Assembly (NCBI GenBank): GCA_002438635.1
Contig: DJPX01000021.1
Location: 15,807-79,806, forward strand
Reading direction: 5' to 3'
DNA: 64,000 nt
Source of the DNA: Bacteroidales bacterium UBA6401
GTDB taxonomy: Bacteria > Bacteroidota > Bacteroidia > Bacteroidales > UBA932
Shown: one piece after another, positions 19,962 through 34,962 of the stretch
Layout: each line of letters starts with the position of its first letter
Numbering within the stretch: position 1 is the first letter of the stretch
Made by a program: the position numbers and the translations under genes
Notes under the pieces: model-generated
The model's database searches: none
The model's input: only the letters and a program-made list of their open reading frames with translations
Told to the model about the DNA's origin: nothing

Positions 19962-19969
19962 CAAAGGTA
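19962..19969 (-). promoter_or_regulatory. -7 box of the capD-like/manC operon
   Basis: On the minus strand this reads TACCTTTG, a full TAnnTTTG match, 27 nt before the ATG at 19934. It lies directly after the rpoC terminator hairpin. Confidence 0.55.
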
Positions 19970-19977
19970 TAAAAAAA

Positions 19978-20010
19978 GGCTTATTTTTCAAAAAAAAAAA
20001 AAAATAAGCC
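19978..20010 (-). terminator. Intrinsic terminator of the rpoBC operon
   Basis: GGCTTATTTTT (19978-19988) and AAAAATAAGCC (20000-20010) form a perfect 11-bp stem. On the minus strand it is followed by a run of seven T. The loop and 3' arm on the plus strand contain a run of 15 A (19990-20004), a likely slippage hotspot. It starts 22 nt after the rpoC stop. Confidence 0.88.
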
Positions 20011-20032
20011 TTTCAAAATAAATTATTTAACT

Positions 20033-24283
<4,251 letters not shown>

Positions 24284-24309
24284 ATTTCTATCTAATCAAA
24301 TTACGTTAA

Positions 24310-27300
24310 TTAATCAAGTGTAACCTTAAGACCTAGACCACGAAGTTCATGCAAAAGCACATTCAATGATTCAGGAACACCGGCAGGTGGCATAGGATCA
24401 CCCTTAACTATTGCCTCATAAGTCTTACTACGTCCTGTAATATCATCTGACTTAACGGTCAATATTTCCTGAAGCACATTTGCCGCGCCGAATGCCTCAA
24501 TGGCCCAAACCTCCATCTCTCCAAATCTCTGACCACCGAACTGAGCTTTACCACCAAGTGGCTGCTGAGTAATAAGAGAATATGGTCCAATGGAGCGTGC
24601 GTGCATCTTGTCATCTACCATATGTCCTAGTTTAATCATATAGATGACACCCACGGTAGCACACTGGTCGAAATAATCACCTGTACCACCATCTCGTAGT
24701 TGGGTCTTACCGAATTTAGGAAGGCCCGCTTTGTCTGTCAGGTCACATATTTCATCTATACTTGCACCATCGAAGATAGGAGTGCTGAACTTGAGATTCA
24801 ACTTGGCGCCTGCCCATCCTAGCACGGTCTCATAGATCTGTCCAAGGTTCATACGGCTTGGCACACCAAGAGGATTAAGAACAATATCCACAGGGGTACC
24901 ATCAGCGAGGAATGGCATGTCCTCACGACGCACTATCTTAGCAACAATACCCTTGTTACCATGGCGTCCTGCCATCTTATCACCTACTGTAATCTTGCGC
25001 TTCTTGGCTATGTAAACCTTTGCTAACTGCATGATGCCGTTAGGAAGTTCGTCTCCGACTTTTATCTTGTCGATCTCACGCTTACAAGCAGCCTCTTCTG
25101 ATTTGAGTGTAAGGCAGTAGTTGTTTATAAGGTCACGAATCATCTCGCTGTTATGAGCGTCGGATGTCCAATCACTAGAATTGATATTTTGGTAATCAAT
25201 GCCTTTCAGTACATCAGCCGAGAATTTCTTATCCTTGCCAATTATCTCTACGCCGTAGAGATCGAATACACCATTACTCTTACGATTCTTAGTAAGGGTA
25301 ACAAGCCTTTGAAGAAACTCCGTACGAAGTCTTTCGGCTTTCTGTTCAAACTCTGCTTGTCGCAAACTTATGCGAGTCTGCTGATCTGCCTTTGCTGCCG
25401 TGTTCTTTCTGCCAATCTTTTCTGTAGGCTTAGAGTATAGAGCAGTCTTAATCACAGTACCGCTTAGCGAAGGATTAGCTTTCAAAGAAGCATCCTTTAC
25501 ATCTCCCGCCTTATCGCCAAAGATGGCTTTAAGCAATTTTTCCTCCGGAGAAGGATCACTTTCACCTTTAGGTGTAATCTTACCTATCATTATGTCGCCA
25601 GGCTCAATATGAGCGCCGACCATAACTATACCATTATCACAAAGCCTCTTAGTAGCATCATCACTGACATTAGGGATGTCATTTGTAAGCTCCTCTGGAC
25701 CACGCTTTGTTTCACGCACCTCAGTTAAGTACTCATCGACATGTATTGAGGTCAGAATATCCCATTTTACCATCTCTTCTGAAAGCACAATGGCATCCTC
25801 ATAGTTGTAACCTTTCCAAGGCATGAACGCTACCATAAGGTTACGCCCTAGTGCAAGTTCTCCACCTTGCGTAGCATAACCATCGGTAAGAACCTGACCT
25901 GCATGCACTTTATCCCCTTTACGAACAAGCGGATTCAAATTAATGGTTGTACTCTGGTTAGTACGACGATAATTAGGCAACTTGTATACGGTTTCTTCTG
26001 AAGCGAAACTTACGAATCTCTCATCGTCCGTTAAATCGTACTTAATTCTAATTTCATTAGCATCAACATAAGACACTACTCCATCTCGCTCTGCTACAAA
26101 CTGTGTACGACTATCCTTACATACCCTTTCTTCCAGGCCTGTACCCACAATTGGCGATTCCGGCTTAATAAGAGGAACTGCCTGACGCATCATGTTGGCA
26201 CCCATAAGTGCGCGGTGAGCATCATCGTGTTCAAGGAACGGAATAAGAGATGCAGCGACTGATGCCATCTGATTAGGAGCAACGTCCATATAATCGACTT
26301 CCTCCTTTGTAACTACAGGGAAGTCAGCCTCCAAACGGCACTGGATACGATCCGAGAGAATATTTCCGTCCTTGTCCATTTTTACATTGGCCAATGAAAC
26401 CAGTTTATTCTCTTCCTCTTCAGCACTCATATAGCTATACCCCGTATCACTTAGATCTACCTTTCCGTGTTCAACATGGCGGTATGGAGTCTCAATGAAA
26501 CCCAATCTGTCGATGCGCGCATAAACACACAAAGAAGAGATCAATCCGATGTTAGGTCCTTCCGGAGACTCGATAGGGCAAAGACGACCATAATGAGTAT
26601 AGTGCACATCTCGCACCTCGAAACCTGCGCGATCTCGGCTAAGTCCACCTGGGCCGAGTGCGGAAAGACGTCTCTTATGCGTAACCTCAGCAAGAGGATT
26701 CGTCTGATCCATAAACTGAGAAAGCTGGCTAGTGCCGAAGAATGAATTAATTACAGAAGACAAGGTCTTAGAATTAATCAAGTCTATAGGCTTAAACTGC
26801 TCAGAATCCCTAACGTTCATTCTTTCACGAATAGTACGAGCCATTCTGCTAAGTCCAACACTGAACTGGTTAGCAAGTTGCTCTCCGACGGTACGAACTC
26901 TACGATTGCTTAGGTGATCTATATCATCAACGGAAGCCTTACCATTAATAAGTTGAATTAGGTATTTTATAATCTCTATTATATCCGTGTTAGTCAAGAC
27001 ACGAACACTAGGATCGATATTCAACCCAAGCTTCTTATTAATACGATAACGACCCACCTCACCCAAGTCATATCTCTTTTCAGAGAAAAACAACTTGTCG
27101 ATAACATCACGTGCGGTGTTCTCATCAGGTGGTTCCGAATTACGTAACTGCTTGTATATGTAACTTACTGCTTCAAGTTCCGTATTTGTAGGGTCTTTCT
27201 GTAGTGAGTTGAAAATAATACTATACTCGGCAGTGCTTGCCTCATCCTTTTGAAGAAGGATGGTTTTAGTATCTGTATCGAGAATGGCTTCGATAGAATC

Positions 27301-28113
27301 ATCATCGAGAACCTCTCCCCTTTCCACTATAGGATTTGTTCGCTCTATAGGAATAACCTCACCTGTATCTTCGTCTTCGAAATCTTCTACCCAAGTCTTA
27401 AGAACTTTTGCAGCAAGTTTACGACCTTTGTTAGCCTCTAGGGACTCCCTGCTTACTTCTACTTCGTCTGCAAGATTGAAGATATCGATAATATCTTTAT
27501 CTGAGTTATACCCTATAGCTCTCAACAGAGTAGTAACTGGAAGTTTCTTTTTACGATCGATGTATGCATACATGACATTGTTGATGTCTGTAGCAAACTC
27601 AATCCACGATCCCTTGAACGGAATTATTCGAGCCGAATAAAGCTTCGTGCCATTAGTGTGCATACTCTGGTCAAAGAATACACCTGGCGAACGATGTAAC
27701 TGCGATACGATAATACGCTCCGAACCATTTATCACAAATGTTCCGGCAGGAGTCATATATGGGATGTTCCCCAAGAACACATCCTGTACCATGGTATCAA
27801 AATCCTCATGTTCAGGGTCTGTACATGAAAGGCGAAGTTTAGCCTTCATGGGAACGCTATATGTTAAGCCTCTCTCGAGACATTCTTCAATAGAATACTG
27901 AGGCGGATCGATAAAATAATCGATAAATTCGAGTTTATAATTGTTCCTCGTATCCTCAATTGGGAAAATTTCCTGGAAAACCTGATACAAGCCCTCATTT
28001 TTTCTATTCTCCGGGGTGGTCTCAAGCTGGAAGAAATCGCGGAATGATTTCAACTGAACTTCCAGAAGATCAGGATAATCCAATATTTTTGATGTGGCGA
28101 AATTTATGCGCAT
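24310..28113 (-). CDS. rpoB: RNA polymerase subunit beta
   Basis: RpoB is the second catalytic RNA polymerase subunit, 1267 residues. The rifampicin pocket shows [19 protein letters not shown] and [19 protein letters not shown] in the usual order with sensitive-type residues. The C-terminal [12 protein letters not shown] and the region that contacts beta' are present. It follows rplL after 99 nt that contain an attenuator-like hairpin. Confidence 0.98.
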   Translation of the reverse strand: MRINFATSKILDYPDLLEVQLKSFRDFFQLETTPENRKNEGLYQVFQEIFPIEDTRNNYKLEFIDYFIDPPQYSIEECLERGLTYSVPMKAKLRLSCTDPEHEDFDTMVQDVFLGNIPYMTPAGTFVINGSERIIVSQLHRSPGVFFDQSMHTNGTKLYSARIIPFKGSWIEFATDINNVMYAYIDRKKKLPVTTLLRAIGYNSDKDIIDIFNLADEVEVSRESLEANKGRKLAAKVLKTWVEDFEDEDTGEVIPIERTNPIVERGEVLDDDSIEAILDTDTKTILLQKDEASTAEYSIIFNSLQKDPTNTELEAVSYIYKQLRNSEPPDENTARDVIDKLFFSEKRYDLGEVGRYRINKKLGLNIDPSVRVLTNTDIIEIIKYLIQLINGKASVDDIDHLSNRRVRTVGEQLANQFSVGLSRMARTIRERMNVRDSEQFKPIDLINSKTLSSVINSFFGTSQLSQFMDQTNPLAEVTHKRRLSALGPGGLSRDRAGFEVRDVHYTHYGRLCPIESPEGPNIGLISSLCVYARIDRLGFIETPYRHVEHGKVDLSDTGYSYMSAEEEENKLVSLANVKMDKDGNILSDRIQCRLEADFPVVTKEEVDYMDVAPNQMASVAASLIPFLEHDDAHRALMGANMMRQAVPLIKPESPIVGTGLEERVCKDSRTQFVAERDGVVSYVDANEIRIKYDLTDDERFVSFASEETVYKLPNYRRTNQSTTINLNPLVRKGDKVHAGQVLTDGYATQGGELALGRNLMVAFMPWKGYNYEDAIVLSEEMVKWDILTSIHVDEYLTEVRETKRGPEELTNDIPNVSDDATKRLCDNGIVMVGAHIEPGDIMIGKITPKGESDPSPEEKLLKAIFGDKAGDVKDASLKANPSLSGTVIKTALYSKPTEKIGRKNTAAKADQQTRISLRQAEFEQKAERLRTEFLQRLVTLTKNRKSNGVFDLYGVEIIGKDKKFSADVLKGIDYQNINSSDWTSDAHNSEMIRDLINNYCLTLKSEEAACKREIDKIKVGDELPNGIMQLAKVYIAKKRKITVGDKMAGRHGNKGIVAKIVRREDMPFLADGTPVDIVLNPLGVPSRMNLGQIYETVLGWAGAKLNLKFSTPIFDGASIDEICDLTDKAGLPKFGKTQLRDGGTGDYFDQCATVGVIYMIKLGHMVDDKMHARSIGPYSLITQQPLGGKAQFGGQRFGEMEVWAIEAFGAANVLQEILTVKSDDITGRSKTYEAIVKGDPMPPAGVPESLNVLLHELRGLGLKVTLD

Positions 28114-28142
28114 TGAGAAAAAAACTTTTAAGACGGAAAAAA

Positions 28143-28173
28143 GGTTTAGAGCCTATTACCCTAGCTCTAAACC
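28143..28173 (-). terminator. Attenuator-like hairpin between rplL and rpoB
   Basis: GGTTTAGAG (28143-28151) and CTCTAAACC (28165-28173) make a perfect 9-bp stem with a 13-nt loop. On the minus strand it is followed by a run of six T. A partial terminator here would give more ribosomal protein than RNA polymerase, as known for the rplL-rpoB gap in other bacteria. Confidence 0.75.
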
Positions 28174-28212
28174 TGTTGAGTTCCCTTTTTTCAAGCAGGG
28201 AAGGGGCTGAAT

Positions 28213-28587
28213 TTACTTAACTTCAACCTCTGCACCAGCCTCCTCAAGAGTAGCCTTGAGTTGTTCTGCCTCTGCCTTTGAAATCTTCTCCTTGATAGTA
28301 GAAGGTGCACCATCAACGATGTCCTTTGCCTCTTTAAGACCAAGGCCAAGAGCTTCCTTGATAACTTTGATAACCTGAAGTTTAGCGGTTCCTGCTGCCT
28401 TAAGAACAACATCGAACTCTGTCTGCTCAGCCTCAGCAGCTGCGCCATTTCCACCATCAGAAGCTACAACAACTGCAGCAGCTGCAGGTTTAATACCATA
28501 AACTTCCTCGAGAACTTGTGCAAGTTCCTGAACATCTTTTACAGAAAGATTTACCAACTCTTCTGCAAGGGCTTTTACGTCTGCCAT
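28213..28587 (-). CDS. rplL: Ribosomal protein bL12 (L7/L12)
   Basis: The 124-residue stalk protein recruits translation factors. The N-terminal dimerisation helices contain [16 protein letters not shown]. An alanine-rich hinge lies at about residues 34-52. The C-terminal factor-binding domain includes [20 protein letters not shown] and ends in the usual EAGAEVEVK. It follows rplJ by 38 nt. Confidence 0.97.
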   Translation of the reverse strand: MADVKALAEELVNLSVKDVQELAQVLEEVYGIKPAAAAVVVASDGGNGAAAEAEQTEFDVVLKAAGTAKLQVIKVIKEALGLGLKEAKDIVDGAPSTIKEKISKAEAEQLKATLEEAGAEVEVK

Positions 28588-28625
28588 AATTATATCTATT
28601 TTTTAATTATTAATAATACATTTTA

Positions 28626-29162
28626 TTATGCTTCTGCAGAAACTGGAGCGGAAGCAATCTTTTCATCCTCTGCTTTTCCTTCAGCAGCATTCTGAAGAGC
28701 AGAAACCACATTACGCATAGGTGACTGGAGAAGACCGATGATATCACCGATAAGCTCTTCCTTAGTCTTGATAGCAGCGAGCTGATCAAGCTTATCCTCA
28801 CCTAGATATGCACAGCCCTGAACAAAGGCACCCTTCACTACAGGCTTTGTAAAACCTTCCTTAAGAAGCTTCTTGATAAGCTTACCGGGAGCAGCAGGGA
28901 CATTTGTGTACATAATAGCGGTATTCCCGACAAGCGCGCTTGTAAGAGATCTTATCTCTTCATTTTCACTTGCAGAAATAACATGATTAAACAATGTATT
29001 CTTTACAACACAAAGTTTAACACCTTGATTAAAGCATTCACGACGAAGCTTGGTTGTCTGGCTAGCGTTAAGACCTGCTATATCTGTGATATAAAAATCA
29101 GGATACTCACCAAGTTGCGCTGAGATGCTTTCAATAATTTGATTTTTAAGTTCTTTCTTCAT
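28626..29162 (-). CDS. rplJ: Ribosomal protein uL10
   Basis: L10 anchors the L12 stalk to the 50S subunit and typically autoregulates its own operon. The 178-residue product has the N-terminal rRNA-binding domain (YPDFYITDIAGLNASQTTKLRR) and a C-terminal helix that binds L12, followed by an alanine- and glutamate-rich tail. It starts 12 nt after the rplA stop. Confidence 0.96.
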   Translation of the reverse strand: MKKELKNQIIESISAQLGEYPDFYITDIAGLNASQTTKLRRECFNQGVKLCVVKNTLFNHVISASENEEIRSLTSALVGNTAIMYTNVPAAPGKLIKKLLKEGFTKPVVKGAFVQGCAYLGEDKLDQLAAIKTKEELIGDIIGLLQSPMRNVVSALQNAAEGKAEDEKIASAPVSAEA

Positions 29163-29174
29163 AATATTGAATTA

Positions 29175-29879
29175 TTACTCAGCACCATTAAGGAATGCTT
29201 TCAAGTCAATTTTAATACCAGGACTCATAGTGCTACATATAGAAGCACCCAACATATAGTTACCCTTCAAAGACTGAGGCTTTAACTTGCTGATAGCATT
29301 AATTACCTCAGCAGCATTCTGCTGAATCTGTTCAGGAGTAAATGACACCTTTCCGATAGCTGTATGAACTATACCTGTCTTATCTACCTTAAAGTCGATC
29401 TTACCGCCTTTAACTTCCTTAACGGCGTTACCAACTTCCATAGTCACGGTACCGGTCTTAGGGTTAGGCATAAGTCCGCGAGGTCCGAGAACCTTACCTA
29501 ATACACCGACCTTACCCATAACAGAAGGAGTACAGATAATAACATCTACATCTGTCCAACCATTCTTGATTTTCTCGCAATATTCGTCGAGACCAACATA
29601 ATCAGCACCAGCAGCCTTCGCTTCATCTACCTTGTCAGGTGTACAAAGAACTAGAACTCGAACTGTCTTACCTGTTCCGTTAGGAAGAGTGACGACACCA
29701 CGAATCATCTGGTTAGCTTTACGCGGATCAACCCCAAGGTTAACCGCAAGTTCCACTGAAGCATCGAATTTCGTGAATGAAATTCCTTTTAAAAGACCAC
29801 AAGCCTCAGAGAGAGAGTATGCTTTTGATGGCTCATATGTAGCCAACGCAGCTTTTTGATTTTTTGTTAACTTACTCAT
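29175..29879 (-). CDS. rplA: Ribosomal protein uL1
   Basis: L1 binds 23S rRNA at the E-site stalk. A start at 29879 ([12 protein letters not shown]) gives 234 residues, the normal length; a longer frame to 29918 would overlap rplK and add a non-conserved leader. Conserved segments include [33 protein letters not shown] and [14 protein letters not shown]. Confidence 0.96.
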   Translation of the reverse strand: MSKLTKNQKAALATYEPSKAYSLSEACGLLKGISFTKFDASVELAVNLGVDPRKANQMIRGVVTLPNGTGKTVRVLVLCTPDKVDEAKAAGADYVGLDEYCEKIKNGWTDVDVIICTPSVMGKVGVLGKVLGPRGLMPNPKTGTVTMEVGNAVKEVKGGKIDFKVDKTGIVHTAIGKVSFTPEQIQQNAAEVINAISKLKPQSLKGNYMLGASICSTMSPGIKIDLKAFLNGAE

Positions 29880-29895
29880 AATAATGCTTGTCCTT

Positions 29896-30339
29896 TTAAA
29901 TATCCTTAGGGAATTCACCTGTTACGGTAATACCCATACTTCTCGCTGTTCCTGCAACCATCTTCATAGCTGATGATAAAGTGAAGCAGTTAAGATCAGG
30001 CATCTTGCCCTCTGCAATTGTCTTAACCTGATCCCAAGTTATAGATGCAACCTTGTTACGATTTGGCTCACCCGATGCGGTAGTAATATGAGCCGCCTCC
30101 TTTAGAGACACTGCCACAGGTGGTTGCTTTACTTCAAAAGTGTAAGACTTATCATTATAGACAGTAATAACGACAGGAAGAATCTTGCCTGCCTGTCCCT
30201 GCGTAGCAGCATTAAACGCCTTGCAGAAGTCCATAATGTTAAGGCCCTTTGAACCAAGAGCTGGTCCTACCGGAGGTGCTGGATTAGCAGCTCCACCTTT
30301 AATTTGAAGCTTAATATATCCGGTAATTTCTTTTGCCAT
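29896..30339 (-). CDS. rplK: Ribosomal protein uL11
   Basis: L11 sits in the GTPase-associated centre. The 147-residue product starts with the conserved [20 protein letters not shown] and ends in [10 protein letters not shown], with the thiostrepton-site prolines present. It lies 9 nt after nusG and 16 nt before rplA. Confidence 0.97.
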   Translation of the reverse strand: MAKEITGYIKLQIKGGAANPAPPVGPALGSKGLNIMDFCKAFNAATQGQAGKILPVVITVYNDKSYTFEVKQPPVAVSLKEAAHITTASGEPNRNKVASITWDQVKTIAEGKMPDLNCFTLSSAMKMVAGTARSMGITVTGEFPKDI

Positions 30340-30348
30340 AATACTTTG

Positions 30349-30912
30349 TTATTCTTTAGTTACTTGTGTAAAGCTGAGCTCGAGCCCCGTTTTTCTGCCG
30401 AAAATAACAACGCTCACTTTCACTTTGCTCCTGTCCTCGAGAATCTCATCAATGGTACCACTGAATCCGGCGAAAGGACCATCAGTTATCTTAACAGACT
30501 CGCCAACCTCATAGTTGACAACTGTCTGTGCAGCACTGTCGGCATTCTCGTCTTGAATTCCAAGTATCATCTGGGCTTCTTCATCACGAATTGGCACAGG
30601 GATACGCTCGGTTTGAGTACCGATGGTCTTCTTTTCAGTTAAAAACCCGGACATTCCCGGAACTAGATTACGGATAATATTCACAAGTTTAGCGCAAAGT
30701 TCGCACTGGATAAGGACATAACCAGGATACAATAACCTATCAGCTACTGAACGCTTGCCATTACGAGTGACGATCTCTTTCTTGACAGGTACAAGTACCT
30801 GACCTACTTGTGAAGTGAGGCCGCTTCTTTCTATTTCCTTTTGGAGATATTCTGCAGCCTTTTTTTCTTTTCCGCCTGCCGTCCGCAGAACATACCATTT
30901 CATTTCGCCCAT
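30349..30912 (-). CDS. nusG: Transcription termination/antitermination factor NusG
   Basis: NusG couples RNA polymerase to Rho or the ribosome. The 187-residue product has the NGN domain (WYVLRTAGGKEKKAAEYL; LYPGYVLIQCEL) and a C-terminal KOW domain (VKITDGPFAGFSGTIDEI). Two nearby ATGs (30912 and 30903) are possible; the second gives the family-typical MKWYVLR start. Confidence 0.95.
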   Translation of the reverse strand: MGEMKWYVLRTAGGKEKKAAEYLQKEIERSGLTSQVGQVLVPVKKEIVTRNGKRSVADRLLYPGYVLIQCELCAKLVNIIRNLVPGMSGFLTEKKTIGTQTERIPVPIRDEEAQMILGIQDENADSAAQTVVNYEVGESVKITDGPFAGFSGTIDEILEDRSKVKVSVVIFGRKTGLELSFTQVTKE

Positions 30913-30925
30913 AAAAGTACGATAA

Positions 30926-31114
30926 TTACAATGTGTAGATTACAGACATCAGAGATTGGAAAGCAAGGTCTATAAGCCAGAGCACAACAGCAAGAATAAC
31001 CGTGGTGACCATAACAAGGATAGCAGAACTTTGAAGTTTGCTCCACGATGGCCACGTAGTCTTCTTAGTCAGCTCTACAAAAGACTCTTTAAAATAATTT
31101 GTAAACTTACCCAT
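30926..31114 (-). CDS. secE: Preprotein translocase subunit SecE
   Basis: The 62-residue product is the short one-helix form of SecE: an amphipathic N-terminal segment (FKESFVELTKKTTWPSW, with the conserved TWPS) and one membrane helix. It clamps SecY in the membrane. It lies between tRNA-Trp and nusG, as usual in the phylum. Confidence 0.95.
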   Translation of the reverse strand: MGKFTNYFKESFVELTKKTTWPSWSKLQSSAILVMVTTVILAVVLWLIDLAFQSLMSVIYTL

Positions 31115-31196
31115 CTTTACATTTAATGGACATGACTATTTGGAAGCGGAAAGCCATGTCTGTTAAACAACGATCAAAGCGTAACCTTTGACTTTG

Positions 31197-31267
31197 CAGG
31201 GGAAGCAGGATTCGAACCCACATCGACGGTTTTGGAGACCGCTGAACTACCCTTGTTCTATTCCCCT
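31197..31267 (-). tRNA. tRNA-Trp (CCA)
   Basis: Read on the minus strand, all four stems fold: acceptor AGGGGAA/TTCCCCT, a four-bp D stem, an anticodon loop CTCCAAA with anticodon CCA, and a T arm with TTCGAAT. The length is 71 nt with discriminator G, and the 3' CCA is not encoded. It lies between tuf and secE. Confidence 0.95.
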
Positions 31268-31315
31268 AAAAGAGTGGATTCCCCACAATTTGAGAAACCC
31301 ACTTTATAAAATTGA

Positions 31316-32503
31316 TTACTCGAGAATCTTAGTAACCTGTCCTGCACCAACTGTACGTCCACCTTCACGAATAGCGAAACGAAGACCTTCATTAAGTGCT
31401 ACTGGAGTGATAAGCTTAACATCGATTTCGACATTATCGCCAGGCATAACCATTTCAACACCCTGAGGAAGAGTAATCTCACCTGTTACGTCAAGAGTAC
31501 GGATAAAGAACTGAGGACGATAGTGATTGTGGAATGGTGTATGACGACCACCTTCTTCCTTCTTCAATACGTAAATCTGTCCAAGGAAGTGAGTGTGAGG
31601 AGTAACAGAACCTGGCTTAGCGATAACCTCACCACGTCTAACATCCTTCTTATCGATACCACGAAGAAGAAGACCTACATTATCACCTGCTTCTCCTTGC
31701 TCAAGAAGTTTACGGAACATCTCGACACCTGTTACGACAGTCTGCTTAGGCTTATCGCTGAAACCAACGATTTCTGCTGGGTCGTTAACATGGATAGTAC
31801 CTGTCTCGATACGTCCAGTAACTACGGTACCACGACCTGTGATAGAGAAGATATCCTCAATAGGCATAAGGAATGGCTTCTCGTTCTCACGTACAGGAAG
31901 CGGAATGTATGCATCAACAGCATCCATAAGTTCCATAACTTTCTCTTCCCACTTTGGTTCTCCATTAAGAGCACCTAGTGCTGAGCCACGAATAACTGGA
32001 GCGTTGTCACCATCGAAATCATATTTGTTAAGAAGATCACGAACTTCCATCTCAACGAGATCAAGCATCTCCTCATCATCTACAAGGTCAACCTTATTAA
32101 GGAAAACGACCATCTTAGGAACGTTAACCTGCTTTGCAAGAAGAACGTGCTCGTTAGTCTGAGGCATAGGACCATCTGTTGCAGCAACAACAAGAATAGC
32201 ACCATCCATCTGAGCGGCACCAGTAACCATGTTCTTTACATAGTCAGCGTGACCTGGGCAATCGACATGCGCATAGTGACGATTAGCGGTCTCATACTCT
32301 ACGTGTGCTGTATTGATGGTAATACCACGCTCTTTCTCCTCTGGAGCGTTATCGATCTGATCGAAAGACTTAGCTTCGCTCAAACCTTTTTCTGCCAGAA
32401 CCTTAGTAATGGCAGCGGTAAGAGTTGTCTTACCGTGGTCAACATGGCCAATTGTACCAATGTTAACATGAGGTTTCACCCTCTTAAATACTTCTTTTGC
32501 CAT
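31316..32503 (-). CDS. tuf: Elongation factor Tu
   Basis: EF-Tu carries aminoacyl-tRNA to the ribosome. The 395-residue product has the P-loop GHVDHGKTT at 19-27, [18 protein letters not shown] and the two beta-barrel domains, with the terminal [10 protein letters not shown]. It is cotranscribed with four upstream tRNAs and tRNA-Trp downstream. Confidence 0.98.
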   Translation of the reverse strand: MAKEVFKRVKPHVNIGTIGHVDHGKTTLTAAITKVLAEKGLSEAKSFDQIDNAPEEKERGITINTAHVEYETANRHYAHVDCPGHADYVKNMVTGAAQMDGAILVVAATDGPMPQTNEHVLLAKQVNVPKMVVFLNKVDLVDDEEMLDLVEMEVRDLLNKYDFDGDNAPVIRGSALGALNGEPKWEEKVMELMDAVDAYIPLPVRENEKPFLMPIEDIFSITGRGTVVTGRIETGTIHVNDPAEIVGFSDKPKQTVVTGVEMFRKLLEQGEAGDNVGLLLRGIDKKDVRRGEVIAKPGSVTPHTHFLGQIYVLKKEEGGRHTPFHNHYRPQFFIRTLDVTGEITLPQGVEMVMPGDNVEIDVKLITPVALNEGLRFAIREGGRTVGAGQVTKILE

Positions 32504-32562
32504 AATATTATGTTTAAAGTTTTATTCTAAAAAAAAATTCAATTTCCACCATACACAAAAAG

Positions 32563-32634
<72 letters not shown>

Positions 32635-32647
32635 AATCTTTATTTAG

Positions 32648-32719
32648 AGCGGGGTAGGAGAATCGAACTCCCATTTCCAGCTTGGAAGGCTGGCATAATA
32701 GCCATTATACGAACCCCGC
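32648..32719 (-). tRNA. tRNA-Gly (TCC)
   Basis: On the minus strand the 72-nt gene has acceptor GCGGGGT/ACCCCGC, anticodon stem CCAGC/GCTGG around loop CTTCCAA (anticodon TCC), and a normal T arm. Confidence 0.95.
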
Positions 32720-32743
32720 ATGGAGAATTACTCCCTAAAGAGG

Positions 32744-32825
32744 TGGGCAAGGATGGATTCGAACCACCGAAGGTACAACCAGCAGATTTACAGTCTGCCC
32801 CATTTGGCCACTCTGGTACTTGCCC
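32744..32825 (-). tRNA. tRNA-Tyr (GTA)
   Basis: On the minus strand the 82-nt gene has the long variable arm of tRNA-Tyr, acceptor GGGCAAG/CTTGCCC, and anticodon stem GCAGA/TCTGC around CTGTAAA (anticodon GTA). Confidence 0.95.
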
Positions 32826-32855
32826 TTAATGCCAATTAATCGCTGGCATAAAGCG

Positions 32856-32929
32856 AGCCGATGGGGGGATTCGAACCCTCGACCCCGAGATTACAAATCA
32901 CGTGCTCTGGCCAACTGAGCTACATCGGC
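32856..32929 (-). tRNA. tRNA-Thr (TGT)
   Basis: On the minus strand the 74-nt gene has acceptor GCCGATG/CATCGGC and anticodon loop TTTGTAA (anticodon TGT). The anticodon stem CGTGA/TCTCG has a T-T mismatch at its middle pair. It is the first gene of the tRNA-tuf run. Confidence 0.93.
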
Positions 32930-32970
32930 AAAATTATGTCAATTACCTCTCGCTTCACCGAAAGGGATTG

Positions 32971-33000
32971 CAAAGATAATAAACTTTTTCTTATTTCAAA
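32971..33000 (-). promoter_or_regulatory. Promoter of the tRNA-tuf operon
   Basis: On the minus strand TTTG (32997-33000), 18 nt, then TATCTTTG (32971-32978). This is close to the canonical Bacteroidota -33/-7 arrangement and lies between the dxs stop and the first tRNA. Confidence 0.7.
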
Positions 33001-33016
33001 AATCTTTCGAAAAAAA

Positions 33017-34876
33017 TCATAAAAGTTTACGCAAGACATTTTCAATACCATCCTTGTCAAGACCACAAAAATGTCGCTGCTCTGCCTGGCTTGCATGGAA
33101 AATAAATTCATCCGGGATGCCTATGCCCTTAACTTTTATAGAACAAGAATTAGTCTCAATATATTCACACACAGCGCCATATAATCCACCCTTCAAACAT
33201 CCATCCTCTATTGTTAGAATAGTCTCAAATTGGGACACAATTTCATCTAGGCGCTCCGTATCGATAGGCTTCAAAAAACGAAAGTCATAAACTGCCACAT
33301 CTTCTCCAAAAGGTCGTGCAGCCTCAACTGCTCGCCAAACGAATGGGCCTAATCCTACTACTGCTATTCTCTTCCCTTCTCGAACACATACAGATTTACC
33401 GACAGGAAGAAGGATTGGAGCCTTTGCCTGCCACTCGACACCCTCTGCAAGCCCTCGTGGATATCTTATTATATAAGGCCCGGTTGTAGACTCCTTAGCT
33501 GAATACATCATATTCTTTAGCTCACTTTCATTAGAGGGTACGGCTATAACACAATTAGGAATACTACGATATGCAGCCATGTCGAAAGCCCCATTATGTG
33601 TAGCCCCATCCTCTCCCACAAGTCCGGCTCTATCTAGACATAGCACTACAGGCAACTTTTGTAAAGCCACATCGTGAACTATCTGATCGTATGCCCTTTG
33701 CGAAAAAGAAGAATAGATATTGCAAAAAGGTTTCATTCCAGATGCGGCTAGACCGGCCGAAAATGTAACCGCATGTTCTTCGGCTATTCCCACGTCAAAA
33801 AAACGCGAAGGAAAACGCTGTGAAAACTCCACCATCGAGCATCCGCTTGACATCGCAGGCGTGATGCCTACAACCCGTGGGTCACTTTCTGCCATTTCAC
33901 ATAAGACTTTTCCGAAGACATCCTGATATCGTGGAACATCGTGCTTGACCACCTTTATTTGTCCTGTTTGAAGATCGAACCGACCTGGTGCATGCCATAA
34001 TGTAGGATTCTGTTCAGCAGGAGCATATCCCTTTCCTTTCCCCGTTATACAATGCAAAACACGGGCACCCTTCATGTCCTTCAACTTTCTTAGAGTTTGT
34101 ACCACTTGTTCGATATCATTACCATCTATAGGGCCAAAATATCTTAATCCTATGGCCTCAAACAAATCGCCTCCCCTGCTTTTAACCAGCCAAGACTTAA
34201 TCGAGCGAACCCATCTTTGTAAAAAACTCCTGAATCTATTATCTCCCAAAACCTTCCAAGCCCTGTTTTTAAAAATGTTATAATTAACGCTTGTGGTAAT
34301 TCTAAGCAGATATTTATGCACTCCACCTACAGCCTTGTCTATAGACTGATTATTATCATTTAATAATATGAGTAAGTCGGATTTAGATACTCCGGCGTTA
34401 TTCATAGCCTCGTATGCCAGTCCACCACTTAACGCACCATCTCCAATAAGCGCCACGCTCTTAGCGCCAGTGCCCTTTATCCTTGCAGCCTCAGCAAAGC
34501 CCAAAGCAGCACTAATAGAGGTAGAAGAATGACCCACGCCGAAGGCATCCCAGATACTTTCATCAATACAAGGAAAGCCACTAATCCCATCTTTTTTCCT
34601 CAATGTACGGAAGGCTTCTCTTCTACCAGTCAAAATCTTATGCGCATAAGCCTGATGTCCAACATCTATCACAAACTTATCCTCCGGAGTGTCAAACACA
34701 TAATGAACTCCGACTATCAACTCTACCGCACCTAAGCTTGACGCCAAGTGTCCAGGATTATCCGAGCACACCTCCACCATATATGACCGAATCTCCGAGC
34801 ATAACTGACGAAGCTGGTTCATATTTAGTTTCTTTATATCTAAAGGATTATTAATTGTATCTAAAATCTGCGACAT
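33017..34876 (-). CDS. dxs: 1-deoxy-D-xylulose-5-phosphate synthase
   Basis: DXS joins pyruvate and glyceraldehyde-3-phosphate to start the MEP isoprenoid pathway, using thiamine diphosphate. I chose the start MSQILDTINNPLDIKKLN at 34876 (619 residues): it matches family N-termini, and the longer frame to 35008 would read through a promoter region. Motifs include HLASSLGAVEL, GHQAYAHKILTG, the ThDP/Mg segment GDGALSGGLAYEAMNNAG, and the C-terminal transketolase-like pyrimidine domain with the active-site EEHAV. The -7 box ends 6 nt before this ATG. Confidence 0.95.
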   Translation of the reverse strand: MSQILDTINNPLDIKKLNMNQLRQLCSEIRSYMVEVCSDNPGHLASSLGAVELIVGVHYVFDTPEDKFVIDVGHQAYAHKILTGRREAFRTLRKKDGISGFPCIDESIWDAFGVGHSSTSISAALGFAEAARIKGTGAKSVALIGDGALSGGLAYEAMNNAGVSKSDLLILLNDNNQSIDKAVGGVHKYLLRITTSVNYNIFKNRAWKVLGDNRFRSFLQRWVRSIKSWLVKSRGGDLFEAIGLRYFGPIDGNDIEQVVQTLRKLKDMKGARVLHCITGKGKGYAPAEQNPTLWHAPGRFDLQTGQIKVVKHDVPRYQDVFGKVLCEMAESDPRVVGITPAMSSGCSMVEFSQRFPSRFFDVGIAEEHAVTFSAGLAASGMKPFCNIYSSFSQRAYDQIVHDVALQKLPVVLCLDRAGLVGEDGATHNGAFDMAAYRSIPNCVIAVPSNESELKNMMYSAKESTTGPYIIRYPRGLAEGVEWQAKAPILLPVGKSVCVREGKRIAVVGLGPFVWRAVEAARPFGEDVAVYDFRFLKPIDTERLDEIVSQFETILTIEDGCLKGGLYGAVCEYIETNSCSIKVKGIGIPDEFIFHASQAEQRHFCGLDKDGIENVLRKLL

Positions 34877-34882
34877 AGACCG

Positions 34883-34921
34883 CGAATATACTGATTTTTT
34901 GTCAAATATTGCGTATCTTTG
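34883..34921. promoter_or_regulatory. Divergent promoters for dxs and the MFS gene
   Basis: The minus-strand box TATATTCG (34883-34890) ends 6 nt before the dxs ATG, predicting a leaderless dxs message. The plus-strand box TATCTTTG (34914-34921) lies 41 nt before the MFS ATG. Both have a TTTG 12 nt upstream, which is not the usual -33 spacing and may be chance. Confidence 0.55.
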
Positions 34922-34962
34922 AAGTTCGCTTGCGCTCATTGTGAAAAACAATATATAACAAT

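Noticed and set aside
28191..28457. An arginine-rich open frame inside rplL
   Set aside because: It is a shadow of the highly biased rplL codons in another frame.
32856..32929. tRNA-Thr (TGT) as a defective gene because of a T-T mismatch in the anticodon stem
   Set aside because: All other stems and loop residues are normal, and one U-U pair is tolerated in functional tRNAs.
34888..34913. TTTG elements 12 nt from the dxs and MFS -7 boxes as -33 elements
   Set aside because: The established spacing is about 19-20 nt; 12 nt would be outside it and TTTG is common in this AT-rich sequence.
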